NCBI RefSeq assembly: GCF_002918555.1
Contig: NZ_PQMB01000005.1
Span: 163,089 to 227,088, forward strand
DNA: 64,000 nt
Reading direction: 5' to 3'
DNA from: Citrobacter amalonaticus
GTDB taxonomy: Bacteria > Pseudomonadota > Gammaproteobacteria > Enterobacterales > Enterobacteriaceae
The position numbers and the translations under genes were made by a program. Position 1 is the first letter of the stretch, and each line of letters opens with the position of its first letter. The notes below the pieces were generated by a model. It saw only the letters and a list, made by a program, of their open reading frames with translations. It had not been told where the DNA came from and did no database searches. This document shows, piece by piece, positions 8,930 to 17,309 of the stretch.

Positions 8930-9106
8930 CTTAATCTCATTCACGAAAAAACGGCGGTATTTTACGCCCATAATGATCAGTAAGCCAGACAGGTTAACGA
9001 TTGCGTAAAAATTAGCCATTGCATTACGCTTTTAAAGCAGTATCATGCGGCGGCTTAAAAATGTTAAGACGCGTTATTGGCGCGGACAAATAGCATGCAG
9101 CACGAA

Positions 9107-9140
9107 TTGGGTTCCCTCACCCCAAATATCCATAAAAAGG
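9107..9140 (+). promoter_or_regulatory. preQ1-I riboswitch upstream of yhhQ
   Basis: Stem P1 is TTGGG (9107-9111) with CCCAA (9121-9125). The loop reads TTC-CCT-CAC. CCT (9115-9117) can pair with AGG (9138-9140) after an A-rich L3, forming the H-type pseudoknot of preQ1-I aptamers. AGG is also the Shine-Dalgarno, 6 nt before ATG 9147, so ligand binding would block translation of the precursor transporter. The structure was folded by eye. Confidence 0.85.
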
Positions 9141-9146
9141 TACAAT

Positions 9147-9812
9147 ATGACTCCGTTCACACAAACACAGCGCGTAAAAGCGTTGTTCTGGCTATCGCTA
9201 TTCCACCTGCTGGTGATCACCTCCAGTAACTATCTGGTACAGCTTCCGGTCTCCATTTTGGGTTTCCACACCACCTGGGGCGCGTTTAGCTTTCCCTTTA
9301 TTTTTCTCGCTACCGATCTGACCGTGCGCATTTTTGGCGCGCCGCTGGCGCGTCGTATTATCTTCGCCGTGATGATCCCGGCGCTGCTGATCTCCTATGT
9401 CATCTCATCGCTGTTTTATATGGGATCCTGGCAGGGATTTGGCGCGCTGCTGCACTTCAACCTGTTTGTCGCCCGTATCGCCGCAGCCAGCTTTATGGCC
9501 TACGCGCTGGGGCAGATTCTGGATGTCCACGTCTTCAATCGCCTGCGTCAGAATCGCCGCTGGTGGATGGCGCCAACGGCCTCAACGCTGTTTGGCAACG
9601 TCAGCGACACCCTGGCGTTCTTCTTTATCGCCTTCTGGCGTAGCCCGGATGCTTTTATGGCCGAGCACTGGATGGAAATCGCTCTGGTCGATTACGGTTT
9701 CAAGGTGTTGATCAGCATTATTTTCTTCCTGCCGATGTATGGCGTATTGCTGAATATGTTGCTGAAAAGACTGGCAGATAAATCTGAAATCTCTGCATTG
9801 CAGACGAGTTAA
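9147..9812 (+). CDS. yhhQ: Queuosine precursor transporter YhhQ
   Basis: Inner membrane importer of the 7-deazaguanines preQ0/preQ1 used for queuosine tRNA modification (COG1738 family). It has 221 residues, six predicted membrane spans and the family motif NVSDTLAFF near residue 152. The start at 9147 is set by the AAAGG Shine-Dalgarno inside the upstream riboswitch and by the E. coli length; the in-frame extension to 9045 overlaps the aptamer. Translation is probably repressed by preQ1. Confidence 0.95.
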   Translation: MTPFTQTQRVKALFWLSLFHLLVITSSNYLVQLPVSILGFHTTWGAFSFPFIFLATDLTVRIFGAPLARRIIFAVMIPALLISYVISSLFYMGSWQGFGALLHFNLFVARIAAASFMAYALGQILDVHVFNRLRQNRRWWMAPTASTLFGNVSDTLAFFFIAFWRSPDAFMAEHWMEIALVDYGFKVLISIIFFLPMYGVLLNMLLKRLADKSEISALQTS

Positions 9813-9884
9813 AGGTTCATTTTCCGAGTTGTGATAAGATGAACGAATGAGCCGTTATGGCCGTTTATCGAAAGGAAGAAGTCA

Positions 9885-10442
9885 ATGCGCAATCTGGTTA
9901 AATATGTCGGTATTGGCCTGCTGGTTATGGGGCTTGCGGCCTGTGATAATAGCGATACCAAAGCGCCGGCAGAAGGTGCCGCCGCAGAAAGTCATGCAAC
10001 CGGACAACCTGTCAGCCTGCTTGATGGCAAACTGAGTTTCTCATTGCCGGCAGATATGACCGATCAGAGCGGTAAGCTGGGCACCCAGGCTAACAATATG
10101 CACGTCTATTCCGACGCAACCGGTCAAAAAGCCGTGATTGTTATTGTGGGCGACAATACCAACGAAGATCTGGCCGTACTGGCAAAACGTCTGGAAGATC
10201 AGCAGCGCAGCCGTGACCCGCAGTTGCAGGTGGTGACCAACAAAGCCATTGAGCTGAAAGGCCACACGCTGCAACAGCTGGACAGCATTATCTCGGCTAA
10301 AGGCCAGACGGCGTACTCTTCCGTGGTTCTGGGTAAAGTCGACAATCAGTTGCTGACTCTGCAAATCACATTACCTGCTGACGATCAGCAGAAAGCGCAG
10401 ACCGCAGCAGAAAACATTATCAACACGCTGGTTATCCAGTGA
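9885..10442 (+). CDS. dcrB: Lipoprotein DcrB
   Basis: A 185-residue periplasmic lipoprotein with a signal peptide and lipobox LAAC (Cys20). In E. coli, dcrB mutants resist phages C1 and C6, and DcrB acts in envelope/lipoprotein maturation homeostasis. After the lipobox comes a ~25-residue polar linker, then the DcrB fold. GAAAGGAAG precedes ATG 9885. It converges on yhhS, with a terminator reaching into the yhhS 3' end. Confidence 0.95.
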   Translation: MRNLVKYVGIGLLVMGLAACDNSDTKAPAEGAAAESHATGQPVSLLDGKLSFSLPADMTDQSGKLGTQANNMHVYSDATGQKAVIVIVGDNTNEDLAVLAKRLEDQQRSRDPQLQVVTNKAIELKGHTLQQLDSIISAKGQTAYSSVVLGKVDNQLLTLQITLPADDQQKAQTAAENIINTLVIQ

Positions 10443-10443
10443 G

Positions 10444-11661
10444 TTAAGACGATGAAACGGTCACTGGTTCTTCAGTCAGTGGCCGTTTTTTTAAGCGCCA
10501 GACCAGCAGCATGGCAATTGCCACCAGTCCCGCCGCGGCCAGATAGATAACCGGTACGCCCGCCCGGCTCATAACCAGCCCCGCCAGTGGCCCGGTCATC
10601 CCCAGCGACAGATCCATAAACACGGTATACGTTGCCAGCGCAGCCCCCTGATTTTGCTGCGGTACCGCTTTTACCGCTACCACGCCAAGCGCCGGGAAGA
10701 CCAGCGAGAACCCCATGCCCGCCAGCAGCACGCCGATTTTCGCCATCCACGGCATCACCGCCATGCCCACCATTAATAACCCGACGATCTCCACGCTAAA
10801 ACAGATCATCGCCACGTTTAAGCCGCCGAACCGATGAATACCATTGGGGAACAGCAGACGCGTACCCACAAACGCGCAGCTGAAAAGCGTCAGCGCAAAC
10901 GCGGCGCCATCCCAGCCTTTGGCGTCATAAAACAGGGTGATAAAGGTGGCGATAACCCCAAATCCGGCAGACGCGAGCGCCAGCGCCATTCCGTACAGCC
11001 AGACGCGCCCAAGCACCGCGCGAAACGGCAGCGGTTTACCTTTACTGGCTTTAACCGCCTGACGAGGGATGGCCAGCAGCACCGCCAGCAACGCGACGCC
11101 CATAATAACCAGCGCCAGCCCTTGCAGACCGCCCCAGGCATAAAACAACACCCCGAGCGGCGCCCCCATCGCCATTGCACCGTAGGTGACGATACCATTC
11201 CATGAAATCACCCGGCCAATATGCAGCGAGCCCACGACGCCCACCCCCCACAGCGTGGAGCCGGTTCCGGCAAAACTTTGTCCAATCCCCAGAATGACGC
11301 GTCCCAGACAGAGCAATAACAGGCTCGCGATCGGCCAGCCGCTGGCGCTGCCTGCCAGAAAATAGCTCGCCCCGCTTAAAAAGCAGCCGCACAGTCCGAA
11401 GACGACGATTTTTTTCGGTCCCAGTAAATCGGCAAATCGTCCGGCATGAGGACGACTCAGTAAGGTCGCGAAATATTGCAGGCTGATGACCAGCCCTGCC
11501 CAGAAGGCGCTAAAGCCCATCACATCATGAACATAACCCGGCAAAACCGCGAGCGGCAGGCCAATAGTCAGGTAGCTGGCAAAGTTAAACATCACCACAG
11601 AGACGATGCGCAGATTGAGACGCAGACCGTTTAGCGCCGGTTCGGCGACGGGTTCGGGCAT
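10444..11661 (-). CDS. yhhS: Major facilitator transporter YhhS
   Basis: A 405-residue, 12-helix MFS transporter of the YhhS/arabinose-efflux-like group; E. coli overexpression studies link it to efflux, but the physiological substrate is unknown. Between helices 2 and 3 it has the MFS motif RPHAGRFAD (about residue 68), and GRVILGIGQS lies in the N-domain. The start MPEPVAEP (11661) gives the E. coli length; an in-frame ATG at 11703 would add 14 residues, and the Shine-Dalgarno does not decide clearly. Convergent with dcrB. Confidence 0.92.
   Translation of the reverse strand: MPEPVAEPALNGLRLNLRIVSVVMFNFASYLTIGLPLAVLPGYVHDVMGFSAFWAGLVISLQYFATLLSRPHAGRFADLLGPKKIVVFGLCGCFLSGASYFLAGSASGWPIASLLLLCLGRVILGIGQSFAGTGSTLWGVGVVGSLHIGRVISWNGIVTYGAMAMGAPLGVLFYAWGGLQGLALVIMGVALLAVLLAIPRQAVKASKGKPLPFRAVLGRVWLYGMALALASAGFGVIATFITLFYDAKGWDGAAFALTLFSCAFVGTRLLFPNGIHRFGGLNVAMICFSVEIVGLLMVGMAVMPWMAKIGVLLAGMGFSLVFPALGVVAVKAVPQQNQGAALATYTVFMDLSLGMTGPLAGLVMSRAGVPVIYLAAAGLVAIAMLLVWRLKKRPLTEEPVTVSSS
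10456..10492 (+). terminator. dcrB terminator, inside the yhhS 3' end
   Basis: Arms AACGGTCACTG and CAGTGGCCGTT with a 10-nt loop, followed by seven T. It lies within the last codons of convergent yhhS. Confidence 0.75.
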
Positions 11662-11827
11662 GGGGATCACCACGTATTTACAACAGTGTTTCATTTCTAC
11701 CATGTTGCGCGCCGGAAATCAGCAGACAGATTAGGAATATCGGCAACACGCCAGCCGCTACACTTAGAACCTGGCCCATCAGACTATTGCCGGGCTCTTA
11801 ATAAAAATCACAGTAAAGGAATCACGA

Positions 11828-12877
11828 ATGACAGCTCCTCAGCCCGATAAAACGGGCATGCATATCCTGCTTAAACTGGCATCGCTGGTGGTGATTCTGG
11901 CGGGTATCCATGCTGCGGCAGATATCATTGTGCAATTATTGCTGGCGCTTTTTTTCGCCATTGTGCTTAACCCGCTGGTGACCTGGTTTATTCGTCGTGG
12001 TATCCGGCGTCCGGTGGCAATTACCATTGTGGTGGTGGTGATGCTTATTGTGCTTACCGCGCTGGTCGGCGTGCTTGCTGCCTCTGTTAATGAATTTGTC
12101 GCCATGCTGCCGAACTACAATAAGGAGCTGACGCGCAAAGTCCTGCATTTGCAGGAGATGCTGCCCTTTCTGAATATACACATGTCACCAGAACGGATGC
12201 TGCAACGCATTGATTCTGACAAGCTGATGACCTTCACCACCACATTGATGACCGGGCTTTCCGGTGCGATGGCGAGCGTCGTGCTGCTGGTTATGACGGT
12301 CGTCTTTATGCTCTTTGAGGTACGCCACGTGCCTTACAAACTGCGTTTTGCACTGAACAATCCGCAAATTCACATTGCAGGATTGCACCGGGCCCTGAAA
12401 GGGGTTTCACATTACCTGGCGCTGAAAACGCTACTCAGTCTGTGGACCGGGGTCATTATCTGGCTGGGGCTGACGCTAATGGGGATACAATTTGCGCTGA
12501 TGTGGGGCGTGCTGGCTTTTCTGCTTAACTATGTCCCCAATATTGGCTCAGTGATTTCCGCTGTCCCGCCGATGATTCAGGCGCTGCTGTTCAACGGTTT
12601 TTACGAATGTATGTTGGTTGGGATACTCTTTTTGGTAGTACATATGATCATCGGTAATATTCTGGAACCGCGCATGATGGGACACCGATTGGGCATGTCT
12701 ACGCTGGTGGTTTTTCTGTCGTTACTGGTCTGGGGATGGTTATTAGGCCCGGTGGGGATGTTGCTGTCCGTTCCCTTAACCAGCGTCTGTAAAATCTGGA
12801 TGGAAACCACCAAAGGCGGCAGCAAGCTGGCCATATTACTGGGGCCGGGACGCCCTAAGAGCCGATTACCGGGATAA
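11828..12877 (+). CDS. yhhT: AI-2E/PerM family transporter YhhT
   Basis: A 349-residue inner membrane protein with about seven or eight spans, of the family that includes TqsA (AI-2 exporter) and PerM. Family features are the C-terminal LNYVPNIGS motif near residue 235 and GNILEPRMMG near 275. Substrate unknown. AAAGGA lies before ATG 11828. It is the last E. coli-syntenic gene before the accessory block and is followed by a small terminator. Confidence 0.92.
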   Translation: MTAPQPDKTGMHILLKLASLVVILAGIHAAADIIVQLLLALFFAIVLNPLVTWFIRRGIRRPVAITIVVVVMLIVLTALVGVLAASVNEFVAMLPNYNKELTRKVLHLQEMLPFLNIHMSPERMLQRIDSDKLMTFTTTLMTGLSGAMASVVLLVMTVVFMLFEVRHVPYKLRFALNNPQIHIAGLHRALKGVSHYLALKTLLSLWTGVIIWLGLTLMGIQFALMWGVLAFLLNYVPNIGSVISAVPPMIQALLFNGFYECMLVGILFLVVHMIIGNILEPRMMGHRLGMSTLVVFLSLLVWGWLLGPVGMLLSVPLTSVCKIWMETTKGGSKLAILLGPGRPKSRLPG

Positions 12878-12883
12878 TCGCCC

Positions 12884-12905
12884 CTACCAACCAGGGTAGT
12901 TTTTA
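12884..12905 (+). terminator. yhhT terminator
   Basis: CTACC/GGTAG stem (12884-12888, 12895-12899) followed by TTTTTATC. Short but well placed, 7 bp after the stop codon. Confidence 0.6.
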
Positions 12906-13083
12906 TCTTATCCCTGACCCGTTAAACTGGCGCATATTTAATGTATATGCGCTGATTTAGCTTAAATAAGAAAAAGCAAGCCCAATACTTAACTCGATTA
13001 AAATAGATATTTAACTAAAATCGTTTCCGTAAAAAATATATACAATCAATAAATAGTTCAAAAGGTTTCATTCTCGATATGCC

Positions 13084-13226
13084 ACTATGCTCTAAATAAT
13101 TCGAGTTGCGGGACAAAACGCGTCGTCGTTTTGAACAGCGCTTGCGCTGGCCCCGAAGGGGCGAGGCTCAGGGATGAGCCGAGGAATAAAGCCAACACAT
13201 CTGCAACCTGAAGTATGACGAGTATA
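13084..13226. repeat. ERIC-like element, first of a close pair
   Basis: Ends CTCTAAATAATTCGAGTTGC and CAACCTGAAGTATGACGAGT are near-perfect ERIC termini, but the centre (13110-13195) lacks the ERIC-PCR core and is instead GC-rich with small palindromes. A nearly identical copy lies at 13392-13521. Confidence 0.8.
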
Positions 13227-13228
13227 TA

Positions 13229-13339
13229 ATGGATGATTATTTTATTGATATATTGTACCGGCCAGCTTATAGTTTGCGTGAAATGTTATCATCGCATATT
13301 GAAAACGATAAAACCTGTTATCTGACCGCTATCGCATGA
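13229..13339 (+). other. Short AT-rich ORF relic between two ERIC-like repeats
   Basis: ATG at 13229 opens 36 codons (MDDYFIDILYRPAY...), ending TGA at 13339. An overlapping ATG at 13336 opens a second frame (MNEYQFYKKI...) with a hydrophobic stretch that runs into the next ERIC copy and stops at once. Composition is much more AT-rich than the neighbours. No family was recognised. It may be the remains of a gene cut by repeat insertion, or chance. The rest of 12906-13573 holds only repeats and AT-rich DNA. Confidence 0.3.
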
Positions 13340-13391
13340 ATGAATACCAGTTTTACAAAAAAATAATAAAAACCTTCCTCATGCTGACAGC

Positions 13392-13521
13392 ACTATGCTC
13401 TAAATAATTCGAGTTGCGGGACAAAACGCGTCGTCGTTTTGCACAGCGCTTGCGCTGGCCCCGAAGGGGCGAGGCCGAGTAACGCGGCAACGCACCAGCA
13501 ACCTGAAGTATGACGAGTATA
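13392..13521. repeat. ERIC-like element, second of a close pair
   Basis: Same orientation and almost the same sequence as 13084-13226, from CTCTAAATAATTCGAGTTGC to CAACCTGAAGTATGACGAGT. It is about 12 bp shorter in the middle, after GGGGCGAGGC. It ends about 50 bp before the first gene of the APE cluster. Confidence 0.8.
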
Positions 13522-13573
13522 ATTCAGAAACTGAGTTGTTCATTTTATCCACAATACTTTGCAGGGAGTCTTC

Positions 13574-13963
13574 ATGAAACAATACATTAAGTGGTTTGCT
13601 GCCATTGCCGTCGTTGGTGCGCTGGCGGGCTGTGCACGCACAGCGCCCATTGATCAGGTGCACTCTGGCGTCAGCGCAGGCCATACCCAGGATCAGGTGA
13701 AAAACGCGATTCTGAAAGCAGGCGTTCAACGTCAGTGGGTCATGTCTGAGGCCGGTCCGGGCGTCATCAAAGCACGTCAACAAACCCGCGATCACGTAGC
13801 TGAAGTGCGAATCACCTATTCCGCTACCCGCTATGACATCACCTACGACAGCAGCCTCAATCTGCAGGCCTCTGGCGGCAAAATTCATAAAAACTATAAC
13901 CGCTGGGTGCGTAACCTGGATAAAGACATTCAGTTAAACCTGTCTGCCGGCGCCAGTCTGTAA
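13574..13963 (+). CDS. apeA: Small lipoprotein at the head of the APE cluster (ApeA by position)
   Basis: A 129-residue predicted lipoprotein with N-terminus MKQYIKWF, a hydrophobic h-region and lipobox ALAGC (Cys20). The mature domain contains an RQQTRDHVAEVRITYS segment and a Tyr-rich stretch; no catalytic motif is seen. The ATG at 13574 fits both the signal peptide and the upstream AGGGAG. Published APE clusters have 18 genes, apeA-R; the 17 genes that follow match B-R in order, so this is A by position. The symbol rests on that order. A hairpin and a repeat separate it from apeB. Confidence 0.7.
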   Translation: MKQYIKWFAAIAVVGALAGCARTAPIDQVHSGVSAGHTQDQVKNAILKAGVQRQWVMSEAGPGVIKARQQTRDHVAEVRITYSATRYDITYDSSLNLQASGGKIHKNYNRWVRNLDKDIQLNLSAGASL

Positions 13964-13975
13964 TGTTGCCTGAAG

Positions 13976-13998
13976 TCGGACCGTTTACGGTCCGATAT
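13976..13998 (+). terminator. Hairpin after apeA, possible terminator or attenuator
   Basis: Perfect 8-bp stem TCGGACCG/CGGTCCGA with loop TTTA, then TATTTCC. The T tract is weak, so it may only attenuate readthrough into apeB. Confidence 0.55.
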
Positions 13999-14012
13999 TT
14001 CCTTATTGCCCC

Positions 14013-14135
14013 TTAGAGCCTGATCCATCAGGCGTCATTGGCGCAGGCAGTTTGAACACGGAGTACGTGAGGATGGCGAGCACTGCCCGGAGGTTCAAAA
14101 TAGCAGGCAAAAAGGCTGATGAGCCAGGCTCTTAA
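14013..14135. repeat. Inverted-repeat intergenic element (family B, copy 1)
   Basis: About 123 bp with ~20-bp imperfect terminal inverted repeats: left TTAGAGCCTGATCCATCAGG, right the reverse complement of TTAAGAGCCTGGCTCATCAG. A second copy is at 56800-56916. Both contain GCGCAGGCAGTTTGAAC, GAGGATGGCGAG and GGTTCAAAAT. It fills the apeA-apeB gap, ending 15 bp before the apeB start. Confidence 0.7.
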
Positions 14136-14150
14136 CAGGTTGAATGCTAT

Positions 14151-15212
14151 ATGTACGAACAGGACTCCCTCAGCGCACTGGATGCGATTGCTGAAGCACA
14201 ACGTATCGCCTTCGCTCCAATGCTGTTTCAAACTGCACTTTGTCTGCGAAATGCAGATGTGTTGGCTTACCTTGACGATCGGGGAAGACAAGGCGCAACG
14301 CTGGAAGAGATAACAGAGAATAGCCGGGTCAATGAATATGCGGTCGGCGTACTGCTGGACATGGGATTAAGCGGACGCATTATCACGTATAAGGCGGGGC
14401 GTTATTATCTGGCAAAAGTAGGACATTTCCTTTTGCACGATACCATGACCCGCGTGAATATGGACTTCACGCAGGATGTTTGCTACCAGGGGTTGTTCTT
14501 TCTGGAGAACGCTTTGCAGGAAGGGAAACCGTCCGGGTTAAAAGTGTTTGGCGACTGGCCCACCATATATCCGGCGTTATCGCAATTACCCCCGTCCGCA
14601 CGTGAAAGCTGGTTTGCCTTTGATCACTACTATTCCGATGGCGCTTTTGACGCGGCGCTGCCCTATGTATTCGCAAGTCGCCCTGCAACCCTGTACGATG
14701 TCGGCGGAAATACCGGGAAATGGGCATTACGTTGCTGTCAGTACGATGAAAATATCGCGGTAACCCTATTAGATTTACCACAACAAATTGCGCTGGCCCG
14801 TGAAAATATCGAAAATGCAGGATTATCTCATCGCATAGATTTCCATGCGGTGGATATGCTTGGCGACGCACCTTTACCCACAGAGGCGGATATCTGGTGG
14901 ATGAGCCAATTTCTCGACTGTTTTTCTCCGGAACAAATTATCACCATGCTCAGCAACGTTGCCCGCGTGATGAAACCCGGCGCAAAGCTATGCATTATGG
15001 AGCTGTTCTGGGATGCGCAGAAATTTGAAGCGGCCTCATTTAGCCTGAATGCCTCTTCGCTTTATTTTACCTGCATGGCTAACGGCAACAGTCGTTTTTA
15101 CAGCGTAGAGAAGTTTTATCACTATCTGAATCTGGCAGGGTTTCAGGTAGATGAACGCCACGACAGCTTAGGCGTGGGACATACTTTATTGATATGTCAG
15201 AAGAAGAAATAA
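14151..15212 (+). CDS. apeB: APE methyltransferase ApeB
   Basis: A 353-residue SAM-dependent O-methyltransferase of the AdoMet_MTases_2 (plant/antibiotic OMT) type. It has an N-terminal winged-helix dimerisation region (about 20-110), a SAM site DVGGNTGKWA near residue 184, LLDLP near 205, and WWMSQFLDCFS near 250. In APE pathways a methyltransferase of this kind decorates the aryl head group; this role is inferred from context. The start has only a weak AGG. It is the first gene of the tight apeB-R run. Confidence 0.82.
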   Translation: MYEQDSLSALDAIAEAQRIAFAPMLFQTALCLRNADVLAYLDDRGRQGATLEEITENSRVNEYAVGVLLDMGLSGRIITYKAGRYYLAKVGHFLLHDTMTRVNMDFTQDVCYQGLFFLENALQEGKPSGLKVFGDWPTIYPALSQLPPSARESWFAFDHYYSDGAFDAALPYVFASRPATLYDVGGNTGKWALRCCQYDENIAVTLLDLPQQIALARENIENAGLSHRIDFHAVDMLGDAPLPTEADIWWMSQFLDCFSPEQIITMLSNVARVMKPGAKLCIMELFWDAQKFEAASFSLNASSLYFTCMANGNSRFYSVEKFYHYLNLAGFQVDERHDSLGVGHTLLICQKKK

Positions 15213-15266
15213 CAAAGTGGCGTTGAAACGCCATTGGTATCACCCGATTATCGCGGATACGCGTTG

Positions 15267-15989
15267 ATGAAATTTGCATTAAACATTACCGACTGGCGGG
15301 CGATGGCGCCAGGGCTTAGCGAATCAACACAGTGGCATGAATGGTCACGGCTTTCGCACGCCATCGATCCTGCCGCGCCGCAGGCGAAGCTCAGCGAGCT
15401 GCCGATGATGACCGCCCGCCGCCTTAGCTCCGGGAGCAAACTTGCCGTGGAGTGTGGGCTGGCAATGCTGCGCCGCCACGATATTGATGCGGTGTTGTAC
15501 ACCAGCCGTCACGGTGAACTTGAGCGTAATTACCGCATCCTGCACGCGCTGGCGACAGAACAGGCGCTTTCGCCCACGGATTTTGCCCTGTCTGTCCACA
15601 ACTCCGCCGTGGGAAACCTGACTATCGCGGCAAAACAACCGATCGTCTCGTCTTCTCTCTCGGCGGGTCGCGACACCTTCCAGCAAGGACTCTGCGAAGT
15701 CATCAGTCTGCTGCACGCGGGCTACCAGCGCGTTTTGATGGTCGATTTTGACGGTTTTCTGCCTGAGTTTTACCATCCACGGCTTCCCGAAAATATGCCA
15801 ACCTGGCCCTGGGCAGTGGCGCTGGTCTGCGAAGCAGGCAGCGACTGGCAGTGTCAGACTCAGCCAGGTCAGGCTGGCGCGGAGACAGAGCTCCCACAAA
15901 GCCTGCTGTTTTTACAGCACTACTTGCAGAATGCCGACGCGTTTACCCTCCCCGGCGAACGTATGCAGTGGCACTGGAGCAGAGCATGA
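15267..15989 (+). CDS. apeC: Beta-ketoacyl synthase-like chain length factor ApeC
   Basis: A 240-residue ketosynthase N-terminal-domain protein, much shorter than a full KS (~400). Where a KS has its nucleophile Cys, this has SVHNSAVG (residues 109-116), so it cannot be a normal condensing enzyme. The family acts as a chain-length-factor-like partner of the APE ketosynthase ApeO. ATG 15267 was chosen over the in-frame upstream start at 15234 because family similarity begins at MKFALNITDW. Its TGA overlaps the apeD ATG. Confidence 0.8.
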   Translation: MKFALNITDWRAMAPGLSESTQWHEWSRLSHAIDPAAPQAKLSELPMMTARRLSSGSKLAVECGLAMLRRHDIDAVLYTSRHGELERNYRILHALATEQALSPTDFALSVHNSAVGNLTIAAKQPIVSSSLSAGRDTFQQGLCEVISLLHAGYQRVLMVDFDGFLPEFYHPRLPENMPTWPWAVALVCEAGSDWQCQTQPGQAGAETELPQSLLFLQHYLQNADAFTLPGERMQWHWSRA

Positions 15990-16801
15990 GTGCGTTCTTT
16001 TCATTCCTGAACCGGCTATGGCGTATCGTAATGACCGGCTTCTGTTTTGCCCTGTTTGGTACCGGTGGCCTGCTGTTGTCCGTCGTCTGGTTTAACATAT
16101 TGCTGATTTTCGTCCGGGATCCTGCCCGCCGTCGCCGTATTGCGCGGCGCAGCATTGCAGCCAGCTTCCGTCTTTTTTTAACGGTCACTCGCGTATTGGG
16201 CGTGCTGGATTATCACATTGCAGGCCGTGACATTTTGCGCCAGGAACGCGGGTGTCTGGTGGTCGCTAACCATCCAACCCTGATTGATTACGTGCTTCTG
16301 GCCTCAGTGATGCCAGAAACAGACTGTCTGGTGAAAAGCGCCCTGCTGAAGAATCCCTTCCTCAGCGGCGTGGTACGAGCCGCAGATTATCTGATCAACA
16401 GCCAGGCAGACGCCCTTTTGCCCGCCAGCCGGCAGCGTCTGGCACAGGGCGATACCCTTTTAATATTTCCCGAAGGTACCCGAACAACGCCCGGCGAGAC
16501 GATGACGCTACAGCGCGGTGCGGCAAATATCGCCGTGCGCTGCAACAGTGATCTACGCATTGTGACGATCCACTGTAGCGAACGCATGCTGGATAAAAAA
16601 AGCAAATGGTATCAGGTACCGCCGACGAAACCGCGTTTTACCATCCAGGTGGGTGACCGGGTCAGGATCGGAAAATTTTACGACGCAAATTCACAAGAAC
16701 CGGCGCTGGCGGCAAGACAGTTGAACCGGCATCTTTTGCTGCAATTACAACCAGGTAATTTACCTTTCTCAGGAATTAATGATGCAAGCGCTTTATCTTG
16801 A
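15986..16801 (+). CDS. apeD: 1-acyl-glycerol-3-phosphate-type acyltransferase ApeD
   Basis: A 271-residue PlsC-family acyltransferase. An N-terminal membrane anchor (about residues 12-44) is followed by the catalytic NHPTLID (His96, Asp101, HX4D) and the FPEGTRT motif near residue 160. In APE clusters it probably helps attach the polyene to its lipid anchor; substrate not shown. ATG 15986 overlaps apeC by 4 bp. Its 3' end overlaps apeE by 23 bp. Confidence 0.83.
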   Translation: MSAFFSFLNRLWRIVMTGFCFALFGTGGLLLSVVWFNILLIFVRDPARRRRIARRSIAASFRLFLTVTRVLGVLDYHIAGRDILRQERGCLVVANHPTLIDYVLLASVMPETDCLVKSALLKNPFLSGVVRAADYLINSQADALLPASRQRLAQGDTLLIFPEGTRTTPGETMTLQRGAANIAVRCNSDLRIVTIHCSERMLDKKSKWYQVPPTKPRFTIQVGDRVRIGKFYDANSQEPALAARQLNRHLLLQLQPGNLPFSGINDASALS

Positions 16802-17039
16802 AATTAAAAATCTCATCATAACAACATTGAATCTGGAGGAGCTGACGCCAGACGATATTGAAACCGAGGCGGCGCTGTTTGGCGATGGTCTGGGGCTGGA
16901 CTCAATTGATGCCCTGGAACTGGGACTGGCGGTAAAAAATCAGTACGGCGTGGTCCTTTCTGCGGAAAGCGCAGAGATGCGTCAGCACTTCTTCTCCGTT
17001 GCCACGCTGGCATCTTTTATTCACGCGCAACGTGCCTGA
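16779..17039 (+). CDS. apeE: Acyl carrier protein ApeE
   Basis: An 86-residue acyl carrier protein with the phosphopantetheine attachment Ser42 in GLDSIDALEL. One of two carriers in the cluster; the growing polyene is built on these after activation, most likely by AcpT at the cluster end. ATG codons at 16779 and 16782 are both possible starts. It overlaps the apeD 3' end. Confidence 0.88.
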   Translation: MMQALYLEIKNLIITTLNLEELTPDDIETEAALFGDGLGLDSIDALELGLAVKNQYGVVLSAESAEMRQHFFSVATLASFIHAQRA

Positions 17040-17051
17040 GGACAGCCTGCT

Positions 17052-17303
17052 ATGACCGAACAAAAAGCCATTTATGCAGAAGTCTCCGCGCTGCTGGTTA
17101 AGCTGTTTGAAGTTGACCCGCAGGATATTCAGCCACAGGCGCGCCTGTATGAAGATCTGGAGCTGGACAGCATCGACGCCGTCGACATGATCGTGCATCT
17201 GCAAAAGAAAACCGGTAAGAAAATAAAGCCGGAAGAGTTTAAAGCCGTGCGTACCGTGCAGGACGTCGTTGATGCGGTAGAACGTCTGCTAAAAGAAGCG
17301 TAA
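17052..17303 (+). CDS. apeF: Acyl carrier protein ApeF
   Basis: An 83-residue acyl carrier protein with 4'-phosphopantetheine site Ser40 in ELDSIDAVDM. The acidic helices and Lys-rich segment (KKTGKKIKPEE) after helix II are typical. It lies 12 bp after apeE. Two carriers suggest separate starter-loading and elongation roles, as reported for APE systems. Confidence 0.88.
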   Translation: MTEQKAIYAEVSALLVKLFEVDPQDIQPQARLYEDLELDSIDAVDMIVHLQKKTGKKIKPEEFKAVRTVQDVVDAVERLLKEA

Positions 17304-17309
17304 CTCGCG

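Noticed and set aside
12906..13573. Possible CRISPR array because of two close repeats
   Set aside because: Only two ~130-bp copies with ERIC ends and a 165-bp spacer; not a CRISPR layout.
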